From Litoditis marina (Eukaryota; Nematoda; Chromadorea; Rhabditida; Rhabditidae), in the NCBI GenBank assembly GCA_964036275.1, contig OZ038433.1:23782985-23846984 (forward strand): 64,000 nucleotides of DNA, written 5' to 3'. Positions 35,881 through 46,214 of this stretch are shown one piece after another. Numbering within the stretch: the first letter of the stretch is position 1; each line of letters opens with the position of its first letter. The position numbers and the translations under genes were made by a program. The notes beneath the pieces are model-generated. The model made no database searches. It was given only the letters and a program-made list of their open reading frames with translations, and was not told the DNA's origin.

Positions 35881-36147
35881 GACGTTTACCAAAATATTGC
35901 AAGTGGGTCTCTTTTACTAAAAATTGTATTTAAATCAGTTAGAGAGGAGCTATGTTGACTAATGAAGTTATTATCTAGTTAATGTACATATTTTCAAACT
36001 ATTCCACATCAAAACAGCACTGATTATGAGAATTTTGAATTTCCTGCACTAAATTAGACAATTTCACATTAAAATACATTGGATTAAATAGTGTTTTTAT
36101 CTATTTGAGTTCAAATCCGCTTATTTTCATTTCAAAAGTGCTAAATT

Positions 36148-36294
36148 ATTGGAATTTTGAAGGAATTTTGAATTTGGCGCCGAAAGCGCCACTTTGCAAT
36201 TGGTCCCGCACCGCGGTGCGGTACGGTACGATTTCCATGCGAGGAAATCCCAAAATTCCTCGCATTTATCCAAGTTTTACGTCAGTGCGTGGTT
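36148..36294 (+). repeat. split direct repeat A1 (147 bp)
   Basis: The sequence appears identical to A2 (39310-39456). It runs from ATTGGAATTTTGAAGG to GTCAGTGCGTGGTT and contains the palindromes GGCGCCGAAAGCGCC and CACCGCGGTGCGG. It forms the left end of the element and likely includes promoter function, as the gag start is 38 bp beyond. Confidence 0.93.
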
Positions 36295-36331
36295 GTGTGT
36301 GATTTAGTGTATTCTATATTCGTACTATATT

Positions 36332-37109
36332 ATGTCTGATCCGAATTCTCCGCCGATAAGCAATGAAGTGACAATTCCTGCGGGAGGATCGCCGCCCGCG
36401 GGAGGACCGCAGCAGCCGATTCCAGTGGGGAACGTGGCCCCTATTCCGCCTAATCCATCTCAAACCCTGTCTCTTGACGTCGTAAATCAATTGGTAGCTT
36501 CAGCTCTGCAAGCAGGTCGTCAGCAAGCTCAGGCAGCCTCCCGCCAAGCCGAAGTCCTTCCTACATTTACGCAAAGGATATGAGCTACAATACATATTCA
36601 ATCGGGAAGTAGCCGACAAAGTCAAGCAAGCTGCAGCGATCTCGTCTGGTGAGGCCAAGAACGTCCTCACCGAAGTCTTGGATTCTCTGGAAAAGAGGAA
36701 CCAAATTCTTGTGGTAGCCGACACTAAGCCTGCCGTGTTCGATTATTTGGCGGCCAAAGAAAAAGCGGAGGATCTGAAGGGAAAATACCCTGTTCTGGCG
36801 GAATTCGTGGTCAAAAGCGATAAAGAAGAAGGAAGATCGTCGAGAACTGTGGATACGTCGCGATCCAGGTCGCCAATGCGACATCCCCAGTTGTTTCGAT
36901 CGAGAGGCGCGGCCCGGGACCCCTCGCCTCGACCTTCCTATTCCCACTACCAGGGCCCTCGGCCTAGCGGCTCAGGCTCAAGATTCTCTAGAGCTGTTCA
37001 TCAACCGGCACAAGGGAGAGGGCGTCCATCGGGTCCCTCGGGTACCTGTTTCCGCTGCGGAGAAGCGGGACACTGGAGAGCCAACTGTCCTTCGAGGAGG
37101 AACTGGTGA
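36332..37109 (+). pseudogene. gag: gag-like gene with one frame change
   Basis: The frame starting at ATG 36332 encodes a Pro/Gly-rich N-terminus (PPAGGPQQPIPVGN) and stops at 36583. Protein-like sequence continues in the +1 frame from about 36543 (RKGYELQYIFNREVADKVKQ) to TGA at 37107-37109, so a single-base length change lies within about 36545-36580. The second part has an Arg/Ser-rich stretch and a CCHC zinc knuckle (CFRCGEAGHWRANC). The knuckle is a nucleic-acid-binding signature of retroelement Gag. It overlaps the RT frame, which is open upstream of its first start. The copy is probably not autonomous unless the shift is a sequencing error or is bypassed. Confidence 0.8.
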
Positions 37110-37155
37110 GTATTCTAGTCTAGCTATTCATGATTCTAGTGTTGATAATTTATGT

Positions 37156-39222
37156 TTGGGTCTCAAGCCCTGGTCTAAGGTTCTCGATGCCTGTAATTCT
37201 GTAGTTGACGAGGGGCATTCTCCTATTACTGAGCCAGAAACTAAGCAACATCAGGTGCCGGTTGAGCATTCTGCGTATTCTGTTGGGTCTATTCACGAAG
37301 ATAAATGTAGAGCATTTTGGTTGGGTCTTAATCCCTCAAAATTGGTGGCAGATACCATTAGGCACGGTTATAACATTCCATTCTGTCAGGTGCCTCCACC
37401 TTTGAATTACGCGAAAAACAGTGATTCCACTTTGCTACATAAGGATTTTATTTCTGACACTATTACAGAGCTTCTCATCTCGGGAGCGCTGTCCGAGAAG
37501 ACAGGAGACGCATCGGTTAGGATCAATCCTATTCAGGTGGCAGAAGGTAAGAAACTGCGTCTGATTCTTGATCTATCACAGCTAAATCTCTCGCTGGCTA
37601 GGGAGAAAGTGAAATTTGAGGATATGTCCCTAGTCGCTGATTTGCTACCAGAAGCAGGATTCATGTGTACATTTGATCTGAAAGCGGGATATCACCATAT
37701 TCTAGTCGCCCCTCATCATAGACAGTTCCTGGGTTTTTCGTGGGAAGGGAGGACTTTTGTGTACAATGTGGTTCCATTTGGGCTAAGCTCCGCTCCCAGA
37801 CTCTTCACGAAAATGTTACGGCCGTTTCTCCAAAAGTGGAGAGGAGAAGGAGAGGGAGTAGCAGTCTATATTGATGATGGTATTATATGGCACTCTTCCA
37901 GGGACGGCTGCGTCGAATCCACCCGAAGGATCAAACGAGACATGGAGCGGGCCGGTTGGCTCTTCGCTGAGGAAAAATGTGTGTGGCATCCCGGAAGGAC
38001 AGCTGAATGGTTGGGATTTTCTATTGATTTGGCTGGTTTCAGGTTCACTATTACGGAAAGAAGGAGGCAAAAAGCATTGATTCTGGCCGAATATATGTGT
38101 AAAGTTGCTAGACCTTCTCTTCATGATAGGCTGAGGTGGACCGGTACTCTTGCATCCTGTCACCTTATACTTTCAGATAGGCAAAAGAGGGAAACCAGAG
38201 CAATCGGAGCGGTAGTAGCTGAACACCAGGAGCTGGAGACATCTCTGTCGTTTCGGTGGCACAAGTCACAGGAAGAGCAAGGTGAGCTCGAATTCTGGAG
38301 GCAGGAATTAGAGTACGGATGGTTTAAGACTCTAGCCATAGACATCTCACCTTTTGTACCGGATTTTGTTATTAGCGTAGACGCTTCCAGCTTTGCTCTA
38401 GGTGCGGTGTTAGAGGCTTCTCCGGTCAATTTGTCATGTTCCAAACCTATGGAAGACGATGAAAAGACTAAGTCTAGCACCTGGAGAGAGCTTCAAGCTA
38501 TATATTTTGGTCTATTATCATTTTCTGACTGTATTCGCGGTCGTATTTTGGTTAGAACCGATAATCAAGCAGCCGAAGTGATTTGTAGGAAAGGTAGCCT
38601 AAAAAGGGAGCTACAAGATAGCGCAAGATTAATATGGGCTTGGGAACAAGCAGAGCGGGCTAGCATTAACGTAGTCTGGGTGCCTAGGGAGGAGAACGTG
38701 GAAGCAGATGCAGCCAGCAGAGTTATTGACGGGGATGACTGGTATATTAATAAGAAGACGGGTATCTGGCTGCAGGAAAAATGGATGATTTGTGAGGTGG
38801 ACATGTTTGCGGATAAAAGTAATTTTCTTTGCAGAAGGTTCTGTTCGAGGGACTGGGTCCAAGGAGCAGCAGGAGTCGACGCCTTCGCTCTCGGGTCAAG
38901 ATGGCTCTGGAAAGAACGCCTTTGGTTAGTTCCACCGGTCACCCTGATTTGTAGAACTATCAGAAAACTGAGAGCTGAAAAGGGTATAGCAATTCTGGGC
39001 TGTCCCTGGTGGAAATCTCAGCCATACGTGGCGATTTTGAAGCCAGGCGGAGTTTGGATTGAAGAGGTGAGGGATGGTATTTTGTATCCAACGGGGGCAA
39101 AAATTCTAGGAGATTATAGCTCGTCGGAGGCATTTAGTTCACCATTTCTCAAGTTCCCGTTCGTATTCGTGCTACTAGATTACTCCGATGCGCCCAGAGC
39201 TCGCAGAGTACCATCCTTCTAG
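37156..39222 (+). CDS. pol: reverse transcriptase / RNase H polyprotein
   Basis: About 688 codons intact from 37156. The frame is open further upstream to about 36778 and overlaps the end of gag in the +1 frame, so translation probably depends on a frameshift or reinitiation, and the true start is unknown. RT motifs: LRLILDLSQLN (about 134-144), FDLKAGYHHI (173-182), VVPFGLSSAP (205-214) and the catalytic YIDD (238-241). RNase H carboxylates fit D409 (SVDASS), E445, D469 (RTDNQ) and D518 (EADAAS). The tail (DMFADKSNFLCRRFCSRDW ... GVDAFAL ... P.W) is typical of DIRS/PAT polyproteins. It copies element RNA into DNA. No stop or frameshift inside. Confidence 0.93.
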   Translation: MGLKPWSKVLDACNSVVDEGHSPITEPETKQHQVPVEHSAYSVGSIHEDKCRAFWLGLNPSKLVADTIRHGYNIPFCQVPPPLNYAKNSDSTLLHKDFISDTITELLISGALSEKTGDASVRINPIQVAEGKKLRLILDLSQLNLSLAREKVKFEDMSLVADLLPEAGFMCTFDLKAGYHHILVAPHHRQFLGFSWEGRTFVYNVVPFGLSSAPRLFTKMLRPFLQKWRGEGEGVAVYIDDGIIWHSSRDGCVESTRRIKRDMERAGWLFAEEKCVWHPGRTAEWLGFSIDLAGFRFTITERRRQKALILAEYMCKVARPSLHDRLRWTGTLASCHLILSDRQKRETRAIGAVVAEHQELETSLSFRWHKSQEEQGELEFWRQELEYGWFKTLAIDISPFVPDFVISVDASSFALGAVLEASPVNLSCSKPMEDDEKTKSSTWRELQAIYFGLLSFSDCIRGRILVRTDNQAAEVICRKGSLKRELQDSARLIWAWEQAERASINVVWVPREENVEADAASRVIDGDDWYINKKTGIWLQEKWMICEVDMFADKSNFLCRRFCSRDWVQGAAGVDAFALGSRWLWKERLWLVPPVTLICRTIRKLRAEKGIAILGCPWWKSQPYVAILKPGGVWIEEVRDGILYPTGAKILGDYSSSEAFSSPFLKFPFVFVLLDYSDAPRARRVPSF

Positions 39223-39239
39223 TTCGCGGACTTTGCCGA

Positions 39240-39310
39240 TCCATAAAGCTTTCGACTCTCTCAAAATGTTGTCAAAATTTTGGTTATGCCGTAGTTATAC
39301 GGAGGTATAA
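39240..39310 (+). repeat. split direct repeat B1 (71 bp)
   Basis: Runs TCCATAAAGCTTTCGACTCT to GGAGGTATAA and matches B2 (40737-40807) throughout. It begins 18 bp after the RT stop and directly abuts A2; the B1A2 junction represents the joined circle ends used as replication template. Confidence 0.93.
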
Positions 39311-39456
39311 TTGGAATTTTGAAGGAATTTTGAATTTGGCGCCGAAAGCGCCACTTTGCAATTGGTCCCGCACCGCGGTGCGGTACGGTACGATTTCCAT
39401 GCGAGGAAATCCCAAAATTCCTCGCATTTATCCAAGTTTTACGTCAGTGCGTGGTT
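39310..39456 (+). repeat. split direct repeat A2 (147 bp)
   Basis: Counterpart of A1; shares its first base with the end of B1. Its last 12 bases (CAGTGCGTGGTT, 39445-39456) pair with AACCACGCACTG at 39476-39487 to form a hairpin with a 19-nt loop. Confidence 0.93.
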
Positions 39457-39600
39457 TTCCCGCCCTCCCCACCCCAACCACGCACTGAGCGGCAGATAAA
39501 GTTTTTCGTTTCAGGGGAGAAATGGTCGGAGTCAGAGAAGCTGTAAGCCCTAGCGACACGACTGCGTCTACCTGAGGTAGCATCGTCGCTAAGGCGCTCA

Positions 39601-40440
39601 ATGGTTACGGATCGAGCGCCGTCCACCATCTCCTTGTATTCCGGTCACGCCTCCAGATTCGCAGAATGGCAAGAAGAGAAAGGAGCAGTCGACATTCCGG
39701 TGAATAAAGTGAGAAGTCTTTACTTAGCGCATTGTGTTAACTTAGGTATGCATAAGTCACTTGTCTCTATTTCGTCCGCTCTTACCTATTTCTTTGGTGC
39801 TCAAAAGGGGGGAGATAGGGAGGTGGAGAAATCCATCTTGGATTCGGCAGCCCGAAATACTCCAGCAGTCCGACATAGAGCCAAAATTTCTGAGGAACAT
39901 TTCGATCTCTTACTCAAAACCGCTTCCGAGGACCCCTCACCGACTCTGTTACGTTCAGCCAGGCTGGCCATTATTCTGTATAGAGCTATGTTAAGGATTA
40001 GTGAAGCTCAAGCCCTAATGAGTGGAGATTTATCTAAAAGCGGAGAAGTCTGGAGTGTAAACATCAAGAAAAGCAAAACTGACCAGACTTCGCAGGGCTC
40101 AACCGTTTGTTTCAAGCTTCCGCATAATTCCCTAGAAAACCGGATCTGGGTGGATTTCATGCGCGTATTTGAGTGGGGCCCTAGCACTCCGCTATTTATT
40201 TCGTCATCAACTGGTGCGCCACTCAAGATTTCTACTCTAACCTCCGAGCTCCAAGCGCTAATTTCTAAGGCAGAACTGAGCTCCTTTGGTTATACTAGCC
40301 ATAGTTTCAGAGGCGGACGGGCGTCAAACGCTTTGGAATCGGGAATCGACGGGGCCGCTATCATGGTCGCTGGTCGCTGGAGATCAACGCAAGCATTCCA
40401 GAGCTACATTCGGCCGGCACCATTACCAGACCAAAGCTGA
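39601..40440 (+). CDS. tyrosine recombinase of PAT-like element
   Basis: A 279-residue protein with the tyrosine-recombinase catalytic set visible: R132 (MLRISEAQAL), a lysine near 157-159 (KKSKT), H234-x-x-R237 (HSFRGG), W260 in the second-histidine position (AGRWRS) and nucleophile Y269 (FQSYI). It would integrate the circular DNA intermediate by site-specific recombination at the element ends. It lies between A2 and B2 on the same strand as RT. The frame is open from 39547, and the ATG at 39601 is the first methionine in it. A TTTTTCGTTTCAG acceptor-like string at 39502-39514 is noted, but all three frames stop soon after it. Confidence 0.92.
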   Translation: MVTDRAPSTISLYSGHASRFAEWQEEKGAVDIPVNKVRSLYLAHCVNLGMHKSLVSISSALTYFFGAQKGGDREVEKSILDSAARNTPAVRHRAKISEEHFDLLLKTASEDPSPTLLRSARLAIILYRAMLRISEAQALMSGDLSKSGEVWSVNIKKSKTDQTSQGSTVCFKLPHNSLENRIWVDFMRVFEWGPSTPLFISSSTGAPLKISTLTSELQALISKAELSSFGYTSHSFRGGRASNALESGIDGAAIMVAGRWRSTQAFQSYIRPAPLPDQS

Positions 40441-40736
40441 GGATCGTCGCCGGATAATTGCCAGTTGCACCCCCCTCCCTCTTCCTCCTCCAAAGCCTTT
40501 TTTTCTCAGTTTGCCTACTCCTCTTATTCCCATTGTTGCTCCCGTTTGTCTAATGTGTTTTCCCGACAAGAGTTCGCCCAGGGACATTATGTACTTCTTT
40601 TCGCCCTCACTGTTGTCCGAGGGCTCTTTCATGTTTTGCTGTTACCCCATATTGTATAGGGGACTTGTTATTGTTGTGTGTAGCGGGCGGCGGCGTTGTA
40701 TCCCAACCACGCACTCTCGAATAAAGCTTTCGACTC

Positions 40737-40807
40737 TCCATAAAGCTTTCGACTCTCTCAAAATGTTGTCAAAATTTTGGTTATGCCGTAGTTATACGGA
40801 GGTATAA
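40737..40807 (+). repeat. split direct repeat B2 (71 bp)
   Basis: Right terminus of the element. Just before it, ATAAAGCTTTCGACTC is present as a second tandem partial copy (40721-40736). An 11-bp AACCACGCACT at 40705-40715 is complementary to the end of A1/A2. Confidence 0.92.
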
Positions 40808-41679
40808 CTGTTTCAATTAATGCACGCGCACGTAAGAAGGAGGCAGGCGCGGGCGAGGCAGGGCACCGCGCGCCTCTGCCATCGATCGATAATCGAATCT
40901 TTTCGAAACTGTCTGGCGCCCCGCCTTTCATTTAGCCGCCGCTACTCGCCCCAAATGACGGCCATTTGGCCACGCTGTCCCCTACCCACTGAATGCGCTA
41001 GTTTAAGAACTAAAAGAACTGACTTGATAAAGTTTGAGTGACTTCTATCTCTTACACAATGGTAATTTACTCGGTACTAGGTTTTTTTGAGAAAGTCTGA
41101 CTGGAAACTAAACAATTGTGGAATTGTACGAGTAAAACTAATATAACAATAGAAAAGGAACTCAGTATGAATAGGAAATATGCATAATTATTCTATTGAA
41201 AATCAGTGCCGAAAAACTAGTCTGTTATATGGGAATCACCAAATTACTATTAATTGAAACATCATAGAAATTCAACAACCTCTGAATTAGGAAAAATGTT
41301 GAACAGTTTTCTAGAATCATTCATTTTACTGATATAATGTGTTTTACGTGCTTTTGAAATATAAATTCTATTTTGAAGCATTATTTTGTGGTTGAATGGT
41401 TAAATAAGGATGGGAGCCCCCGCCGACCGTTTGTCACATGACAAACTGTTGGTTCACTTGAACCGACAGTTTGTACGTTAACAGACTGATAATTCTTCCA
41501 CAGAAATCGCAGTTGGAGCGCGTTTTTGGGAAATAGAGTGTTACTGAGTAAGAAAAGTGGATGGGTATGAGATCGTCACTTGGTGTGCAAGTTTCTGAAA
41601 TAAGCGGTTTTCAAAATATTTTTATTTGGCTACGTCATATTATGAACTTGTAGGAGTACAACTAGCAAAAAAAGGACAA
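40808..41679. other. GC-rich patch then AT-rich spacer; no gene
   Basis: A GC-rich patch with GCGCGCCTCTGCCATCGATC and CCGCCGCTACTCGCC lies at about 40820-40985. A 73-codon frame crosses it but has no recognisable features. Beyond 41040 the sequence is AT-rich with nothing I can call. Confidence 0.45.
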
Positions 41680-42805
41680 TTATTAAAAAGTGGGGGAACC
41701 AACAAATGTGTGAGTTGTGTTTGGTTCGACCTCGATATCAGCAAAAAGTGAACGATACGAATTGCTCTGATACTGTAGCAGAAGTACTCTGCAAAAATAG
41801 AACAATGCAAATTTTGCACAATGGCTCACAACTAGGGTTGTTAATCAATTCCAAAAACCAAGTCAATTCCAATTCCAATTCTTTTTCGTTTCTCAAAAAC
41901 CACTCAATTCCAATTCCAATTCTTTTTCAATTCTCAAAACCACTCAATTCCAATTCCAATTCATGAAAATTTGGGGGCCCAACGACTGTGAGATTTGTCT
42001 TCTGCTGTGCACCCCTTACACAACTAGTCTCAAATGGAACAGCTACTGCTACAAAAAGAGAAAAATACCAATTACTATAGTATAACTATGTTCATTACAA
42101 ACATACAAAAGTCGTAAAATATTTTTCAAACCTGTAAACTAGAATCCACAAATCACAGCTGCGGAAGAGAGAACAACTGTTGAATAATATGCCAAGTGTT
42201 ATAGCACCTAAGGTTGGAGTAATGACCGAAACTGCGAACGATTGTGTACAAAACCAGAAACTCTATAATTGACTACGTTGAGTTACCATCTGTGATTTGT
42301 AGATTCTAGTGTACAGGTTTGAAAAATATTTTACGACTTTTGTAATGAACATAGTTATTCTATAGTAATTGGTATTTTTCGCTTTTTGTAGCAGTAGCTG
42401 TTCCATTTGAGACTAGTTGTGTAAGGGGTGCACAGCAGAAGACAAATCTCACAGTCGTTGGGCCCCCACTTTTTCATGAATTGGAATTGGAATTGAGTGG
42501 TTTTGAGAATTGAAAAGAGAATTGGAATTGGAATTGAGTGGTTTTCGAGAATGGAAAAAGAATTGGGATTGGAATTGAGTGGTTTTTGAGAAACGAAAAA
42601 GAATTGGAATTGGAATTGACTTGGTTTTTAAAATTGATTAACAACCCTAGTTGTGAGCCATTGTGCAAAATTTGCATTGTTCTATTTTTGCAGAGTACTT
42701 CTGCTACAGTATCAGAGCAATTCGTATCGTTCACTTTTTGCTGATATCGAGGTCGAACCAAACACAACTCACACATTTGTTGGTTCCCCCACTTTTTACT
42801 AATAT
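41680..42805. mobile_element. 1.1-kb foldback element
   Basis: The arms 41680-42163 and 42290-42805 are reverse complements over roughly 480-510 bp, with about 125 bp between them. Termini read TTAAAAAGTGGGGGAACC and GGTTCCCCCACTTTTTACTA. Each arm carries an AATTCC/GGAATT short repeat (about 41862-41962 and 42480-42620). Ends and an internal block (GTGTGAGTTGTGTTTGG, ACGATACGAATTGCT) match the palindrome inside D. No protein is encoded; a transcript would fold into a long hairpin. Confidence 0.88.
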
Positions 42806-45800
42806 GATACTGAATCAGTGCGTAATTACAATTATAACACATTTTGCAAATATTAAATTGGAGCGGAAATCCAATTATACGGTCTGTCGTCATAACCGTT
42901 TGATTAACTATAGCTTATGTGAAAGGGCTATGACCGTAAAGCGCGAAAATCTCAGCCCTCTCAGCTTTGTGCCAGATCTATGATAACAGAACTACTCTAA
43001 TGGCTCGTTTCTGTCAGTATTAACAACTTAGTTGGGTTCACTTCAATGTGGGATCTAGCAGTGACTAGTTAACTCTTTGTTTCTTGTTCAGTTGTTGTGT
43101 GGTGCACACGTTTTTTGATGTTTTCATATAAGACGAGATGACTCAATCGTATGTGGTAAGAGTTCATGAGCGTCATGTATACTCCTGTATACTCAGTTGG
43201 TCTAAGGGGACGCTCATCAGTAACAAGGAAGACTACAAATGTTTCATTCTGATGTGAAAGCTCTACCAGATTCTTACGTGTTCCGTCCTGGTTTCATTTT
43301 ATCTTGCATCCCAGCCACAGACCACAAACACAACTAACTCATCCGTGAAGTTGTTCAAAGCTTCTCATTCTTTCTTGTAAAAGACATAACTTTTGAAAAG
43401 TTCTAATTGGAAGTTCGAGTATGACAACTCTCACGTTCTATCTTGTTCATTCTAGCGTTCTGTGGATATTTCTAAATTAAAGTGAGCGTTCAAATGTTTG
43501 AATGAATGAATGAATAAATGTTTAAAAAATGTTTATGTAGGCAACTTGGATAACTGCAAAGTCCCTTGGTCACTTGTTTGGGTTTTTACAGACATGAGTT
43601 ATGACCAGAGTGTAAAACAGCTTGCACCTCTGAGCACGGATTTCGGATGTTTGTCATGTTGTCACAAACAAAATGTTCGCTAGATGTCAAGGTTCACTTG
43701 CAAACTCCCCCTTTCTCTTTTTGAAAACACATGTTGTCCTTTCTGAGTTTTTTGTCAAGCACATTTCGATTCTGAAAACCTTGTTTTGTCTTGTCTCCAT
43801 CTAGTCTTTCTATACAGTATCTTTGAAACATTTATGTACCATTATCCATTATGTTTGTTGGCTTAGAAAGTGAAGAAGTAGTGATCCACCTCCTACTTTC
43901 GGCATCTACTCAAAAAAAGTTCAAATTTTTGAACGTTGGTTATTCGATCTGCTTTCAGACAGTCGGAAAGAGCTACGAATTAGTTATGAACACCGTCGTG
44001 AAATTTTTCCTGGTTACGTAGATGTATTTTTATTTTTGATGCTGACTACAAATTAGAATGGAATAGAATCAATTATTCTCAATTGACTTTCCGGTTCTTG
44101 TTAGACTCTCGAACGAATAAGGTTAATCACCAAATCTCTCAGCTGCATGTTTCTATGTTTTAACTCGTTCAGTTATCTCACCCTCAGATAGTGTGGTGAA
44201 TCCGGTAACATTACCTAATAGTTTTCTAGATTGGAACCAAAGTGCTCTGTTTCTCTAATTAGGAGAGGTTTACAAATCGTTCGAACTCGTTTTTTTTAAA
44301 AAGAGTCCCCAGGTGCCCTATATTTCCATAGTACATATTAGGTCAAGGGCGCTTGATCGTTTGTAGTCCAGTTCACCTATTCATTTAGTTTTTAGTTTTC
44401 TGATCGCTTTGATACAAACGACTCATTTTGCAACGTCTAATGACTTCCTGCTAACAAAAAATTATTGAAGTAATAATAGTGGCTCTATCTGGTATTCCAT
44501 TCAGATTTACTCTTTATCAGTTGTTTTGGATTCATTCAAACTAGTGCAATTCAGTAACCCGTTCTAACCAATGTAAACTATGCTAAGGATTTCAAAGCTC
44601 ATTCAACGGTTTGCTTCATCGCAACGTTTCCGAGTCCAATATAAGACTTTCTTTTATGAAATCGTGAATATACAGTGTAGTTGGTTCTTTCGCTGTGTTT
44701 GTAGTATGATTCAATCGCCGATTATATAATCTTGAACGAACTGCAACAAAGAATCGCGCACTATAAGGAAAGTGCGTAAACTGTTTTAATGGCTACTCGA
44801 AACGCTGATCACTAAAAACGCAGAATGTTTAGCGCCACTTTCGGCGAATGGCCAGCTACAAAAGCGAGAACGTGCAAGTCGACGAGCTCGTAGAAATCTG
44901 CGTCTCTATGACCTGCACACTGTATCGCCGAAGCCGCTACAAAAGTGGCTGGCCAATTGGCTGGGAGTTGTCTGATCAATAAACACTCTAGAAACGTTTT
45001 TCTGCAAGTTAAGATAGTGGTTTGACCTACAATTGTAAATCCTTGGCCTCCTTTGCATAAATTCCACGGCAACCACAAGAGTTGTAAATACAATTGAACA
45101 CGAAATTTAGTGTGCTTAATCTATATTTCCTGATGTTGCAAGTACATCACGTTTTACGCTACTCAACCGGTTAGGAACACCATGAGTTCTGAATAGACGA
45201 AGACATATTTATGTACCAAACTTTAATGACTTAATATGAACGATAAAAACCATGTGTAATGGTACTATCCTAATTGATTGATTCGTTTCACGGCTACACT
45301 GCACTTTTGAAGTTACATTTTTTTCAAATCAAAACAACCTGTGTTGGCTCTGTATTGCCTTCTGAAAAATACATTCTATACAGTTAGCTTTGATTGAGGC
45401 TCGAATAAGGAAAAAAATGATGAATGCTCTCTTGCTAGGCGGTTTTTGTATTTGTAACCGCAATGCTTAGGGATTCATAATAATATTAGGTTCGTCTGAT
45501 CTCAGTGCTACCTCTCTGATCAAAATACATGTGTTTTCAAGCTCTGAACGAATGATTACAATGGTATTGATGAATATATCATCAAAAAGACGCTTCTAAT
45601 TAGGAATTAATGAGTAATATAGCTACGCAATAAAACGCCGGAGCGTTCTTTGTTTATTACATTCCCTGTCCTATGTTCGCTGTGTAAGAGATATACTCTG
45701 ACCCCGTGTATCCGTCAATCGACCACCCTCCGTTCTCTCCTGACGAAGTGGGCGTGGCCGATACGGTAGACCACGCCCCTGATATGATCCGGAAGAGATA

Positions 45801-46214
45801 ATTGAGTGCGACTCATTTCAGACTCAGTCTCTGTTCATTGGCCGTTTGGCCGTTTTGCTTCATTTTCCCGATTCTCGAAAATTACCTCTACTTCTTCTAT
45901 TTGTACTCGATGCCTTTCTTGTACTCTCTTTCTTCTTCTTCATTTTCCCTCTCTCTACGTCTCTTTCTCTCACTGTTACACATGCTCTCTCTCTTTGTTC
46001 ATGTCCAGGTTTCTCTCTGCTCTCATTGTTGTGTGTTGTTCTAGCAGTAGTTTTGTACGAAGTTTTGTCGTTCAATTGTTTCCTTGTGTTTTATACAAGA
46101 ACTGTATCGATGTGGTGAGGAACACGATTGAATAGGAATCTCGTGTTCACAGCTGAACAAGTTTCAAATGTTGTTCCAATCTTTTTCACATTGTTGGTTC
46201 GATTTCAGATCAGA
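42806..46214. other. gene-poor interval with two short dispersed repeats
   Basis: No convincing exon seen. Bases 44035-44095 resemble part of X (ACTACAAATTAGAATGGAAT, TTATTCTCAATTGACTTT). Bases 44885-44985 resemble part of D (CCGCTACAAAAGTGGCTGG, CCAATTGGCTGGGAGTTGTC). A hairpin of GGGCGTGGCC with GGTAGACCACGCCC lies at about 45749-45778. A T/C-rich tract (45840-46020) precedes the gene at 46215. Confidence 0.5.

Larger units (their letters stand above)
36148..40807 (+). mobile_element. PAT-like tyrosine-recombinase retrotransposon (DIRS order), 4660 bp
   Basis: The element is bounded by A1 (36148) and B2 (to 40807), with the joined B1A2 in the middle: the split-direct-repeat arrangement of PAT-like elements. 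It encodes Gag with a zinc knuckle, reverse transcriptase with RNase H, and a tyrosine recombinase. No protease or DDE integrase is seen, as expected for this order, which integrates via a recombined circle without target duplication. I see no flanking duplication. The repeats look identical, implying recent insertion; the only clear lesion is the gag frame change. Confidence 0.93.

Noticed and set aside
39502..39600. Spliced 5' exon joining the recombinase via a TTTCGTTTCAG acceptor
   Set aside because: All three frames after that acceptor meet a stop before the ATG at 39601, so it cannot extend the recombinase.
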